A stretch of DNA of 64,000 nucleotides from Hirsutella rhossiliensis (GCF_020360975.1 NW_025408674.1:3224001-3288000), one strand, 5' to 3'. Positions 36,795 through 47,930 are shown, counted from the first letter of the stretch. The notes: generated by a model from the letters alone, not told the origin. Made by a program: numbers and translations.

Positions 36795-38732
36795 CTTGCA
36801 TCGACGATGGTGTTGGTCTGACGCCTCTTGCCTGTGCTCTGCGGGCGGCAGCTTCTTTCCTTTTGTGAAAGCCCAGAACGTTTCTCGAAGACGAACACAG
36901 CCAACGAAAAGCAGTCAAAAGGTTGATGCTGCGCCCGAAGCACTGCAGGTGACGGAGTCAAGAGGCCACCTTCTGTACCTGGTGGCTTGAGTTCAGGCAA
37001 GTCGCGCTGACGCCTTTATGTACGAAGACGCCGCAGCCGAGGGTAAACTCCTGAGCAGGCCAGGCCTCGAAACCTTCTAATTGGCAACACGAGCAGACAA
37101 CTCTGGGCCGCCTAGCGTGTTGAACCAATGGTATCCTTTTCAGCCTAGGTAGATCTGACGGTCACCTACCTATGGCGAGATCTCGCGCTGGTTCTCACGT
37201 GTAGGAAACGTACATGGCCCCGGTCGAAGAACCAATACTTGACAGGTAAGAAACAACAAAGACGGCAACACGAGGGGAGTGGCGTCCGTGCGGTCTGTGT
37301 GTTGATACTAAAATCCCATCGTCAACTGGTGAGTGCGCGAGAAGCGGCGTCGCTGGTCAGTGGTTCGTCGAAACGGCACTATGTGAACAAAGGCTTTAAC
37401 ATAGCCGTTGGCTCTCATGCGGGGGGGGGCAGCGGTCATCACCGGCGTCGACAGGGCGTGTTTTTCTTCCCCCGCATGACTCTGTTGATTAATCGGCCGT
37501 GTAGCATCCTGGGTGTATGCATCAAGGCGCAAGCAACATGGGTATGCTGGCACGACCGAGTCAAGTTAAAAGCAAAACGAGAAGAAATGGCACAGCTCCC
37601 TCATCCGCTAACGCAGGCAGGATCCAAGCCGAGGTCGCTGGGGGAGCCACTTGTGATCCGTCAATATTCCCCCGAGCCCGTTTATCCCGCAACGGGGGTG
37701 GAGCGCTTGGACCCTTGATCAGTTTATTAAGCAAGCTGGCAGGGGAGCGGCCGGCGCATTGGCATGGGTTCAAGGTCTCGGCCCCCTTCCACGTGGCTTG
37801 CTCATCTCTGTGCCGCTCTACTGACAGCAGAGCAGCTAGGTGAGACATAAGATAAGCAAAGTCGCCCTGGCTATCAACACAGCGATTCCGGTTTTCTCAC
37901 CGTTGAGCGGACCTCACAGGTGGCGGGCGCGGACGCTCACATGCACACTCACGCCGCACGGTCTATATAGCTTACATCGCGGCCTCGATTTCGAAGAAGA
38001 GCCAACAGCTGGTCGACAATCCGATTATGCCGCATCATCAGCCGAATTCACGTTGTATCAGATGCTAGACGAGTCTATCATCCATGATGATACGTGTACG
38101 TACACACAGCTAGCTTGGGGAAAAGCAACGGGAAGAGGGGCTTGCATCCAGTCCAGCATGCCATGGACTGCTCCGCTCTGGCACTATTGACCAAGCTGAG
38201 AGGACACCTAGCAGTACCAACCGGGCTGGGACCCTTCAAGACTGGTTGTGCTTATTTCAGCGTAATGAAGCTGCCGCCCTCGAGAGCACGCTGTTTGCCG
38301 CATTGACACTCCCAAGTCCGAACCTTCGGGTTCCCTCCGCGCGGAGTATTATGTCTCCTCGCTATATACCTCGCGTTGCCGGGCATTCCCGATTCGGTCC
38401 CAGCCAAACCACGAGTTGATATAATTGGCAAACGGCTTCCCCTGGACGTTTTCTCCATTCCGCTCACCGCACGTGTGATGGGGCCGGGCTTTGAGTTACC
38501 GATTATTCGGATGGACTAAAGCACGTAGCGCTGCCTCTCCAGCCGCTTGGTCCGCCCTCCTTTGTTATAAACCGTGCGTCGAATCCTGCCAGGAGACTAG
38601 TACTATTGATCCCAATCTGCAATGGACACACCGTCGTGTTTTTCAAGTCAAGATAAATGTGACGAGTAGCTCTACTGCTGTTTCTCCCCGTGGCGACGTG
38701 TACGTCAATCATCTCGCACGGCTAACGCAAAC
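36795..38732. other. Divergent intergenic region between the HypX-like and MHYT genes
   Basis: About 1.9 kb of unmutated DNA between divergent genes should hold both promoters. Frames of up to 159 codons exist but have atypical composition and no recognisable motif. A TATATA-containing sequence lies near 37964, a run of nine G at 37421-37429, and a perfect 12-bp palindrome GTGTACGTACAC at 38094-38105. No regulator binding site is assigned. Confidence 0.5.
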
Positions 38733-41700
38733 ATGTCGTCAACTCAGGAACTGTTCGCGAAGTATTCCGGCCGACTGGTGCCGCTCTCATTCCGCCCTGG
38801 CTTTGTTTGTCTCAGCTACGCAATCAGTCTCATCGGTACGGGCTCGACACTGGAATTGATGCGCCGGCGCACTTCTCACAGGGGCCTTCACAACCTGTAA
38901 GTCTCACGGGGTGTCCATTAATCCGTTCGTGGCGGCTGATCAGGGTGGATTAGGTTGCTATTGGTCGGTGCTGCCATTTCCATGGGAGGCATCGCAATCT
39001 GGTCCATGGTGAGCGACCCCGAGTTGACGAAGTCCGAGGTGGTCTCCCTATAGTGCTATCGATATGTCGCAACTGAACTGACCTCTGCGGCTTCCCACCA
39101 TCATAGCATTTCATTGGAAATAGAGCGATTTACATCCTTGACGGCCGCGAAGATCTCCAAATCGCCTACTCTACGGGCATGACCGTCTTGTCATTACTTG
39201 TTCCCATTTTCGTGCTCCTCCTCGCCTTTCTGGCCGTCAGCGTCAATGGTCGAATCCGCTGGTGGCGGATAGGCCTCGCGGGCCTCTTATCTGGCGGTGC
39301 CATCTGCGGCATGCACTATTTGGCCGATGCGTCCATAAGCAACTATCAAACCTCCTACCAAATTGGCTATGTTGTTGGCGCAGCCCTCATTGCTGTGTCT
39401 GCCAGTACCGCGGCCTTGGCTCTTTTCTTTGTCTTTGAGACGGCGTGGAAAGTCGTCTGGTGGAAGAGAGTCGGATGCGCCATGGTCCTTGCCGGAGCTG
39501 TCTCTGGAATGCACTGGTGCGCCGCCGTCGGCACCAGCTACCGGCTGCTTCAGGTACATTCCGTCAAGGAAGGCATGTCTCGGCGTGAGACGTTGATCAT
39601 GGTGATCTGCTTGGTAAGACTTGGCCCCGTCGAAAGCTGAAATGGCATCCCGTATCCGTCACCTAACCTGTAACAGTCTGTTGCCGCCTGTGCCGTCATG
39701 ACCATAAGCGGCATCTATTCCGGTTGGATCAGGAGAGACTATGCCAGCAAGTCACAGCAGGTCGTGCTGGCTGCAGCCGTTTTCGATGAGGAAGGCAGGA
39801 TAATGGTGAACCAGGAAGGCTTTCTTCCCAGCGAAGTGGTCACAGACACCTTCGTATCAAGAGTGAGTGGCGATGGGCCCGACCCGAGTCGAAGACTGCC
39901 GCTCCAGTACTAACCGTTGCCGTGGCAGTCGCATAACGAAGTATTTGATACTACTCATCCGCTCTTTCACTGGATGTACCGTGCGTCTCGAAACTGGACC
40001 AGCGTCGCGGCCCTGACCGATAAGATGGCAAATCATATCGGCCACCTGTCGCAAGACAGGTACAACAGCAGGATGCGAGTCAAGCTCGTGGAGGAGGACG
40101 GGTCGTTGGTGCGGCACTACGACCATCTTATTTGTGAACTTTTTAGCCTCGCCGCTCTCGCCTTGGCTTACAAAATGAAGGATGTTCTCGTCCATGCTGG
40201 CACATTATGGGAAGAAATTTTCGCCACAGGCAACAATACGAATCACGCCTCCTCGTCCCAGCTTGACTCCGCAACACCCGGGCGTTCCCCTCAGCTGCAA
40301 AGGGGGTTCAGAGACAAATCAATACTTGAAGGTCTGGCTGAAAAGGGGCTCGCCCCAATGCATCAACAATACGGCCGTGGCTGTCTCATGTTCCTTGTCC
40401 GCCACATCAGCTCCAGGAGAGACTTGGACAAGCTGGAAGCGGCCGGTTATCGATTTGCAGAGGTGCGCCATGTGGTTGGCAGCATCCGGTCTAGCATGCA
40501 AATCATGAATCCTGATTTTGCATCGAGTTTGAACAGCATGTCGTCAAATCGCAAAAGGGGCGCCACCCTAATTCCCGGGGTTCATCTCGGGATATTTGCA
40601 ATTCGAGCAAGGCTCGACCACTGCGGATTTGATGTCCTTGTCCAAAAAGAGGCCAAGAACCTTCTTCCTACCGCTGCGTTACCCCTGGAACGGCTCGAGC
40701 CGTGGCAGGTAGAGTTCATCACCCGCCTTCGGGGCCTTACTCCATCGGCCATCGTCGGCAAGCTCAGCAGCGACGGTGGCCTTTCTCCCCGTCAAGCCAG
40801 GTTTGCCTGCCATGTACGAGATGCAATATCGACTCTTCGACAGTCCCTAGACGATGTGGCGTTCAGTCAGGCCACCCTCATGTCCCAAGTCATCGAGGCC
40901 CCTTGTTCTTCTCGCGAGGGAAGTGCCGGGCCAACGGCCTGCTCTCTTATAACATTCCGAATGGTTCTTCCCATTCACACGATGATGTGCCTCCCACATT
41001 GCGAGTTTATTCCACTGAGTTTCTTCCGGGTGCAGCAGCTGGTCTACGGAGACTCGCCTCACCATGTCGAATTCTCCCACCTGGTGCACCGTGAGCTGTC
41101 GTCCATCCTGCACAATATCCCTTCGGCAAATTTCTACAAGAATCCGGGCAGACCATCCTCACGCCGTGCCCATGCTTGGATACAGAAGATTCGAGTTGAC
41201 CGTGGCCATAGCCGGGGTGTCAGTCTGCAGCTGTCGGCAAGGAGTCAAGAGCAGTTGTCGACGGCCGCCTTCAGCCATAGCCCGCCACGCAACTTCAGTG
41301 ATAGGATCAGCTTCGATGAATGCCATAAGGGCCATTCCGCAAGCATTTCATCGCCTGCTATTCGTACGTCGCCTACGACGCAGACCGTGGATGCTACTCC
41401 CCAAGGCCAGGACAAGCAGCTTTTTGGTGGCATTATGGTATCCCAACAGATTATGGTTGATGTTCAGGAGGTGAGTTATGTAGCAACTGCCGCAAGACTT
41501 GCTAGCTGACCGTTTTAAAAACATTTAGATACCAGATGGCACTGCTGCTATGGGCAGCCGACATGGAGAGGACGTTAAAATTGACATTGACCAAGCTCTG
41601 CATCGCGATGCAAAGGACAGTTCCGTCCAACTTGAAAATTGCTTCTCTACGATTGCAGTAGGTGAATCTACTGCTATTATGATAAGGGAACAAGGGGAAT

Positions 41701-41759
41701 CAGCCTTCATTGATCAGCTGCTTGCACTGTGCTTAGAGACGCGTAGTTCTAAGGATTAA
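38733..41759 (+). CDS. MHYT-domain integral membrane signalling protein
   Basis: I read six exons: 38733-38896, 38954-39008, 39107-39613, 39677-39862, 39929-41470 and 41529-41759, giving 894 residues. The N-terminal 250 or so residues hold multiple hydrophobic segments and the three signature motifs: SMHFIG (about 72-77, rebuilt across intron 2), GMHYLAD (142-144 MHY) and GMHWCAAVG (208-210 MHW). MHYT domains are membrane modules whose Met/His residues are proposed to bind copper and sense O2, CO or NO. The remaining cytosolic part, about 620 residues, has no recognised catalytic domain; it resembles the long uncharacterised tails of other fungal MHYT proteins. The start MSSTQEL was chosen because the exon joins in frame with the first membrane segment. 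The stop codon lies at the border of the RIP-mutated DNA. Confidence is high for the family and moderate for the last exon. Confidence 0.9.
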
Positions 41760-42158
41760 ACTTTTAAGTTAGGGGGGGATTAACCGTCTAACTCGTTACG
41801 CTATTTAGCTAACTTTTATGGGTCTTAGGCCCTGATCTATAAGAGCTTTAAAAAAAATTAAGGCGGACTCGCGTTCGGGCTAGAAGAGTATCCCTACCTT
41901 AATTAGTAGCGTTTTTCGGTGTAATTTAAAGGAAAGAGTAGGGGATGGCGTAATAGTAGAAGCGCCTAGAAGACCCGCTTCTTTTACGAGGTCGTGGGTT
42001 TAAATCCCGCTCCCCCCCCCCTAGCTGATCTAGCTGCTCTACCGCTAGCCCTAACCGGCTAGCTCTAATAGTCCCCCCTTATAGCGGGGCAGAAACGGCC
42101 CCCGGGCTATATAACGGAACAGCCTTCGGGCTATATAACGATAAGCTACTATCGCTAT
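41760..42158. other. Transition from gene island to RIP-mutated repeats
   Basis: CpA becomes rare within about 30 bases of the MHYT stop codon. Apart from the tRNA-like relic it contains, no gene was seen. It ends where the inverted Copia copy begins. Confidence 0.5.
41941..42014 (+). tRNA. tRNA-like relic, possibly SINE-derived
   Basis: GGGGATG and CGCTCCCC offer a partial acceptor stem. TGGCG and CGCC form a D-arm-like stem, and GTGGG-TTTAAAT-CCCGC is a five-pair T arm whose loop looks like TTCGAAT after C-to-T and G-to-A change. The anticodon arm does not fold convincingly, so I do not assign an isotype. It sits just outside the right edge of the gene island. Confidence 0.4.
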
Positions 42159-43760
42159 AATGCTATAACTCTCGCAAAGAGAGATATAAGAAGTATATAT
42201 AAAATACACGAAGGTAAAATTAGAAGTAAGGGGTCGGATAGGCAGGGCAGAGATGTTTAATTCTTACGGGGGCAGTAATTACGGTAGGGGAGTAATTATT
42301 ATATTACCTTAATTATCCTTCTTTCCTCTATCTAACGCCCCTCTTTATACCTACCCCTAATCGTCTAATTCTTTTAGACTAGCCTCGTAGGCTTAGTAGT
42401 CGTATCCTAGAAGATTCCTTCCTCTCGAAGAAGGTAGAAGGAAATTAGGCTCCTTAAAAATCGAGGGTAAAAAGCTACCCTTTTTCGTCGAAGAATTTAT
42501 ATAGACCCGTTAGGTAATTTTATCGTAAAATTCACCCTTCTATATCCCTCTATCTATATAGTTAATTCCCCGGTAATAAGGTATTCCCTCCGTGCCTTCT
42601 TAAAGGACCGGAATCGTAAGAGTATATTATAGATATTAAGGGAAGCACCGGAGTCGAGGATAGCTAATTTTCGTAGGGGATAATCGGAGGGCTTTAACGG
42701 TTAGTCTTAGCCTTATTAATCCGTAGGGAAGATAAAGGCCGGATTTACTATAATAACGATTTTTTCTTAAATTTACGGCTTAAATAAGGGCAGCAGCGTT
42801 AGTTACTATTTCTTAGTAACCCGAATCTTATCTATCTTCTATAATAAGGGGTCCTCCTTAAGAGACTATTATATCGTTTCTTATAGCCTCTTTAAAGGGT
42901 TAAATCCTTTAGGTCGGTTTTTCTCAAAGACCTACTAGTATTATAATAATTAATAGCCTAGGGATTTATAGGCTAGGTAGCTATTTTATTATCTAGTCTT
43001 TTATTTCTTCGAGGAATCCTTATCCCGATCTAGAAGGTCTGCTTAAAAACCCCCCCTTTTTACCCCTTATTGCTAATTTTAACGAGGTTCGATTTTGACT
43101 AGTTCCCTGATTTTTCGACTAACGGACTAAAAGGTCTATTAGGGGACTAGTCGGGCCGAACGGACTGTCGGGGCCGGGCCCGGAGTAGAAGGCGGAGCCG
43201 GGGCCGGGGCCGTAGCTATAGTTAATAACGGCGTTAAGGCTCTCGAGGGAGGAGGAGCTAGAGGGGTAACAGCCGCAGTAGCAGCAGCGGTAACCGCAGC
43301 TATAGGGGCTATAGCAGCTATAGGGGCAGCAGGTTAAACCGTCTAGGTTAAGTGCTAGCTATAAAGGAATAAGACTGCTTACTATTATACTTTAGTAGCC
43401 TCTTCGTCTAGTTCCTAGCTAGCTTCTCGAAAGATAGTCGAGTAACTATTACTAATAGGCTTTATTAGTAGAGATATATCCTATAGCTACTAGCCGGAAA
43501 GAGCTTTTATTAGGAAGTATTAGTTAGCTTCTTTAAGGATTTCTTCCTACTTAGCTAGCTATAAAGAAGCTAATAGGTTCCTAGTAGAAACGGCTCCTAG
43601 GTATACCGTATAGGTCTTCTTAATACGGTTAGTTATATAGCCCCTTAAAGGAGCTATCGAGGTCTCGAGCTTTAAAAGCTACTACCTAGGGGTCTCTTCT
43701 TATAAGAGCGCTACTAGGAGGTATAGGCTAATAAAGCACTTAGGTACGTAGTACTAATAT
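42159..43760 (-). pseudogene. Inverted Copia copy with large internal deletion (gag and 3' end only)
   Basis: The sequence is the reverse complement of the left Copia. About 42159-42357 matches 19985-20178 (3' end), and 42360-43760 matches about 6900-8290 (gag and protease start, including the Ala/Pro-rich segment at 43180-43330). The junction near 42357 lacks integrase, RT and RNase H. This is either an internal deletion or a non-autonomous derivative. RIP mutations are present but differ in position from the left copy. Confidence 0.7.
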
Positions 43761-44759
43761 ATCGGTAGGGTATCGGCAGGGAATCGTGTCTACCCCGCTC
43801 GTATATTATAGACTACTCGCTATTCCGATAGAAGAGGAGAAATCCCTCTTCTTATAAGCTTTAGTTTTACGACGAGGAGAATATAATATATATAGCGTAG
43901 TACCTCTAGCTATCTCTACTACCTAACTAATCGTACCGTAATACGTATTCCCTTATATTACGTAATTATTTAATTATCTATCCTATATATAGCTCTAAGG
44001 GTCTTAGGTTATTAATATAAGTCTTAGAGATTTCTTTACTATATACCTCTTTATCTTTACTAAAGTCGCGTAACTAGTAACCTTTACTTTAAAAGGGAAA
44101 AATAAAAATTTAAATTAACTATAATTAAGGAAGATACCTTATTAAATAATTAAGGTCTTTATAAAGCCTTTAAGTATACTTAGAAGGAAGTTAGATAGGG
44201 AGTACTAAGGGTCTTATCCCTTTAATAAGCTAATATCTATAAGGGTATAATCTTACCTATTAAACTCTTTCTTAGCGACTTTCTAACCTAAGATACTAAT
44301 AGAAAGGGCGCGATAATAATAGGTAAGGCTCTCTTCTTAAGTATATAAGTAAGTAAATAAACTATCGACGGAACTTTTCTCCTTTATTATAATCCTTTCC
44401 CTTTATATTATTTATTCCTCCCTTTACCTATAAGCTACTTATTTAGCTCTTTCCTATCTTTACTTATATACTTCCTTTTTTAGATAATTATCTACTACCC
44501 CTTATATACGCTCCTAAGTATTCGCGCTTATTATTCTTAGGGGTATTAAGGAAATAAAGTAGTTAGCGTTTTTACTAGTCTATAGCTTTAAGTATAGCTA
44601 GATTAAATAAGCTATAGAGTCTTATAAACTAATTATTATCGCGTTGCTAGTAGTCCTATAGAAATATATAGAATTATAGTCGTTAATATCTTAGCGGTAG
44701 TTTTAATATATTCCTAGGTTTTTAACTCCTTTAACTTAGGAGGGTTTAAAGCCTAGTAT

Positions 44760-44832
44760 TGTCGCGTACTCTATATGCGTTAATTAACGCTGTCGCTTAT
44801 ATCTAACAGGCGGCCACATCTTTTTCGTGACA
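44760..44832 (+). repeat. 5' LTR of the miniature element
   Basis: 73 bp, TG...CA ends, retains its CpA and TpG dinucleotides. Terminal TGTCGCG and the inverse of its end (TGTCACG) form a short imperfect inverted repeat. Confidence 0.9.
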
Positions 44833-44847
44833 GTTATGAGCCCGGGC

Positions 44848-44864
44848 GGAGGGGTTACCCCTCC
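44848..44864 (+). other. Perfect hairpin next to the primer-binding site
   Basis: GGAGGGG-TTA-CCCCTCC forms a seven-pair stem with a three-base loop shortly after the primer site. Its location would suit an RNA packaging or dimerisation signal, which is inference. Confidence 0.7.
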
Positions 44865-44881
44865 AGGAACTTCCCGGTGAC

Positions 44882-44954
44882 TGCGCACGCACTTCTTCTG
44901 GCTAGCCTAGCGCGCATTACCCGAAGGCCCGTGGTTCGAGTCCCGCCAGCGCAA
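44882..44954 (+). ncRNA. tRNA-like segment with Pol III B box inside the miniature element
   Basis: GGTTCGAGTCC at 44933-44943 is an exact B-box consensus. Placing it at tRNA positions 52-62 puts the acceptor strand CAGCGCA at 44947-44953, which pairs at five of seven positions with TGCGCAC at 44882-44888, a span of exactly 73 nt. TAGCCTAGCGCG at 44903-44914 resembles an A box but is closer to the B box (30 nt) than in a normal tRNA. CAT falls at the anticodon position, but the anticodon and T stems are poor. It is better seen as a tRNA-derived promoter module than a working tRNA. Confidence 0.55.
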
Positions 44955-45059
44955 TTGAGCGCGGTTTTAGCATAGGGCCTGCCTATATAAAAATTCCCGC
45001 TGTAGTCTAGGATATCTAGGTATCCCGGGACGAATTAACCCGATATCCCTAAGGGGGTG

Positions 45060-45132
45060 TGTCGCGTACTCTATATGCGTTAATTAACGCTATCGCTTAT
45101 ATCTAATAGGCGGCTATATCTTTTTCGTGATA
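45060..45132 (+). repeat. 3' LTR of the miniature element
   Basis: 73 bp. It differs from the 5' LTR at five positions, all of RIP type (CpA to TpA or TpG to TpA). Confidence 0.9.
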
Positions 45133-46828
45133 AGTATAAACCTTATAGGGACTATAGTTAAAGAGGCTATTACTATACTTTATTTCTAAGGAGTAATAGG
45201 GCGTGCTATAAGCATTACTAGAGTCTTTAGCCTTAAGGTAATTAACCGAGCGCCTAGTAATTTTAAAGTCCTAAGGTAAGTTAGTAGCCGCGCTATCTAC
45301 CTTTCTTCCCTACTAGCTTCTTATTAAGTTATCGGCGGGGGTATAGTTATAAGTCTTTTACTCCTTTATATATTTAAAGGAGTTATTAGTAGTAAGTAAG
45401 GAGTAGGCTTAATTAGCTATATATTTAAGGGGGAAAATAAAGGTATTATTTCTATATAGATAAAAGGACTAGTAAGGGCGCTTAGCTTTCTCTTTTATAG
45501 ACTCTAGGGTAGGGATCCTATCTTAAGGTTACTTAGGGAAAGGCTACTTAGTTTAAATAAGGAGCTTAATTTAGTTAACGCTTAAGGTAACGAAGGTATA
45601 AGCTTATTCTCGATTCTTATTAGCGCGATTAAATAGTTAGGGGTCTTTTTAAGGAGGAGTTTTATAAAGAAACCGTATATAGCTTAAGCGATTAGGTTAG
45701 GTTACTTTATAAAGGTAGCTAGTATAGTTAGCTCTATTCTTACTTTCCTTACTATATAAGCTAGTTCTATATCTTTTAAAAGTAATAGTTTCTATTTACT
45801 AGGCCTATCTTAAAGGTTAACTACTTCTAGGACTTCCTAAGGGTCTTATTCTTCTTAATCTCTTAGAAAAATATAGTTATATTAGTAAATCTATTTATAC
45901 CTAGGAATCCTTATAGGAAAGACTTTACTAAAACTTATTAAACCTTAATTAGATAGTATCCTTTATAGTTATTTAACCCTACTATTAAACTACTAGGAAA
46001 CTCCGCTACCCTATAATATCGCTTATATATAATTAAGTTTATTCGCTGCGATAGCTTAGATTTTATATATTAGCCTATTAATATAGCCTTTTATACTTAT
46101 CCTCTTATCTAGCTTAAAGAAATACTAGTCTTAGTATAAGATTTTATCTATTTATAGGGCTTCTTATATTACTCTATATCTTTACTTTAGAATTACTTTA
46201 ACCTTTAAGTATCGCTACTTAATTATCTTAAGGCGTAGCTTAACTATACTTTTAACCTAGTATTAGATTATTATTAAGGCTAAGTAGCTATATTCCTACC
46301 CTTCTTACTAAGTAGTATAAGGGACTAGTATATAGGTAAAGTTATAAAGAACTTAGAGGATATAAAGAAACTACCGCTATACTTATAGGAATATATAGAG
46401 TTTAGTATACCGTCCCTCTTTCTAAGTATTAAAAACGACTAAGTTTCTTTCCCTATAGTCTTAAAGGAACGCTCCTTAGTAAAGTCCCCCTTTATCTAGT
46501 CTTACTAAAAAGTTAATAACTTTAGTTATATACCTTTATTTATATATAAAGCGACTAAGGTTAAAAGTAAGAGCAGTAAACTTAATTAAATACTCCTTAT
46601 CGTTTAAGTATTTATAGTACTTTATATATCTATCTTTTATATCTTTAATAGGTTCCCCTTAGTAGTTAATATAAACTAATAGTAGGTAAGGTAAGGGGTA
46701 TACCGCGTTCTTAATACCTTTTATTAAGATCTTAATTATCGCGCTAAGGCTAAAGCTTATAGCCTATCGTTTATCGATAGCTTTATAGAGAAAGTTATAT
46801 CTATTAACGATATACTCTTCTTAGTAGG

Positions 46829-47292
46829 TATAATAACTAGTATTATTCCTAAGGTATAAACCTATTAAGGGGTTTATATTAATAGATATAATAGGGCGTA
46901 GTCTAAGTAATAATAAGTATATTACGTTAGTAATAAGTTAGAGGACTATAGACTATAACTAGGTAATTAAAATTAAAGATAGAATTATAATAAAGATCTA
47001 TATTAAAAGCTAGAAAGCTATCTATCTAAAGGAGTAAAAGTAGGTAGCTATATATACTTATAGAGACTATCCTTAGATTACGGTCCTAGCTATAATTCCC
47101 TTTATAGCTTACTATAGCTTACTTATAAGCTATACTCCTAAGTAGTAATCTATCTATATAAGGCTTACTTAGCTTATATACGCTTTAGGTAAGCTAAGCC
47201 TAAGTAACCTCTTATCCTAACTATTATTTTAAGCCGCCTTATTATATAAACGTAGCCGGCTCTCTTATAGCCCGCTAACTATAGTTATAATA
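46829..47292 (-). repeat. Gypsy copy 2, 3' LTR
   Basis: 464 bp, matching 59640-60109. Both start TATAA and end GTTATAATA on the plus strand. Confidence 0.85.
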
Positions 47293-47479
47293 TAATATCT
47301 CCCCTCTTTTTAATCTTATCTATAAGACCTACTACTACCTTAACCTCTATATATAAATATACCCTTATCGCGCGTATATATATTCCTTATTCGTCCTTTC
47401 TATCCCTTAGGATATACTACTAATAGTATATTTAGTTATATATCGAAGGATTATTCTTATAAGACCCTTAAGCGTATTT

Positions 47480-47930
47480 ATTTAGCTAAGTCTATTAATT
47501 ATCTTAGTTTCGACGTTATACTATATTCTTTCTTTTTATTACGCGGCTTCCGCTATAAAATACTAAAGAAATCTTTTAAGTATACTAAATATATATAGCG
47601 GGGTCGTTCCTATAATATATTAGGCGTAGCGATTAGCTCCTATAGGTAACTTTATTATCCTACTTATTATTTATAGCTAATATATTTCCTAGTATCCTAA
47701 ATAAATCTAGAGTCCGATTAATTAAATAAAAAAGAAGAAATTACTAAGGAGCGAATATTAAAAGCTTAAGCCGACCTAAATAAAGCCTTAGCTTATTTAG
47801 CGCGGCTTTACTATTAAAAGCGCTAGCTAAAGATAAAGGGTACTAAGATAGTCTATTAGGGCCTTTATTCCTTAGATAACCTTAATAAGGCTAAGCGCTA
47901 AGAATCTAAAGCGGTAGTCGATATTTAGTC
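47480..47930 (+). pseudogene. Antisense accessory ORF of Gypsy copy 2, RIP-mutated
   Basis: It lies at the same position and on the same strand as the accessory frame of copy 1. A block reading KSFKYTKYI and RGRSYNI corresponds to the Cys-rich head with Cys changed to Tyr. Then ADLNKALAYLARLYY corresponds to the coiled coil. It is heavily mutated. Confidence 0.45.

Larger units (their letters stand above)
44760..45132 (+). mobile_element. Miniature LTR retrotransposon (TRIM-like), 373 bp
   Basis: Two 73-bp direct repeats (44760-44832 and 45060-45132) bound a 227-bp internal region. Each starts TGTCGCG; the first ends GTGACA and the second GTGATA. A 5-bp target duplication AGTAT flanks the element (44755-44759 and 45133-45137). 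The empty site is visible in the left-arm copy near 6066-6090. Directly after the first LTR is GTTATGAGCCCG, complementary to the anticodon region of initiator tRNA-Met, the half-tRNA primer used by Copia-type elements. Directly before the second LTR is the purine tract AAGGGGGTG. There is no coding capacity, so it would need proteins supplied in trans. It is largely unmutated although surrounded by RIP-mutated DNA. Confidence 0.9.
43761..46828 (-). repeat. Unidentified repeat, right inverted arm (first part)
   Basis: This is the reverse complement of about 4390-6900 of the left arm, interrupted by the miniature LTR element at 44760-45132. About 190 bases near 43770-43950 have no counterpart in the left arm. 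The match resumes at 60115 after the Gypsy copy 2 insertion. Confidence 0.65.

Noticed and set aside
37239..38190. Frames of 159 and 116 codons upstream of the MHYT gene
   Set aside because: Low-quality Arg/Ser/Gly-rich translations with no family resemblance, in a region expected to hold two promoters.
42020..42065. A second tRNA-like sequence on the minus strand beside the relic at 41941-42014
   Set aside because: Only a D-arm-like stretch is visible; no T arm or acceptor stem could be found at the right distance.
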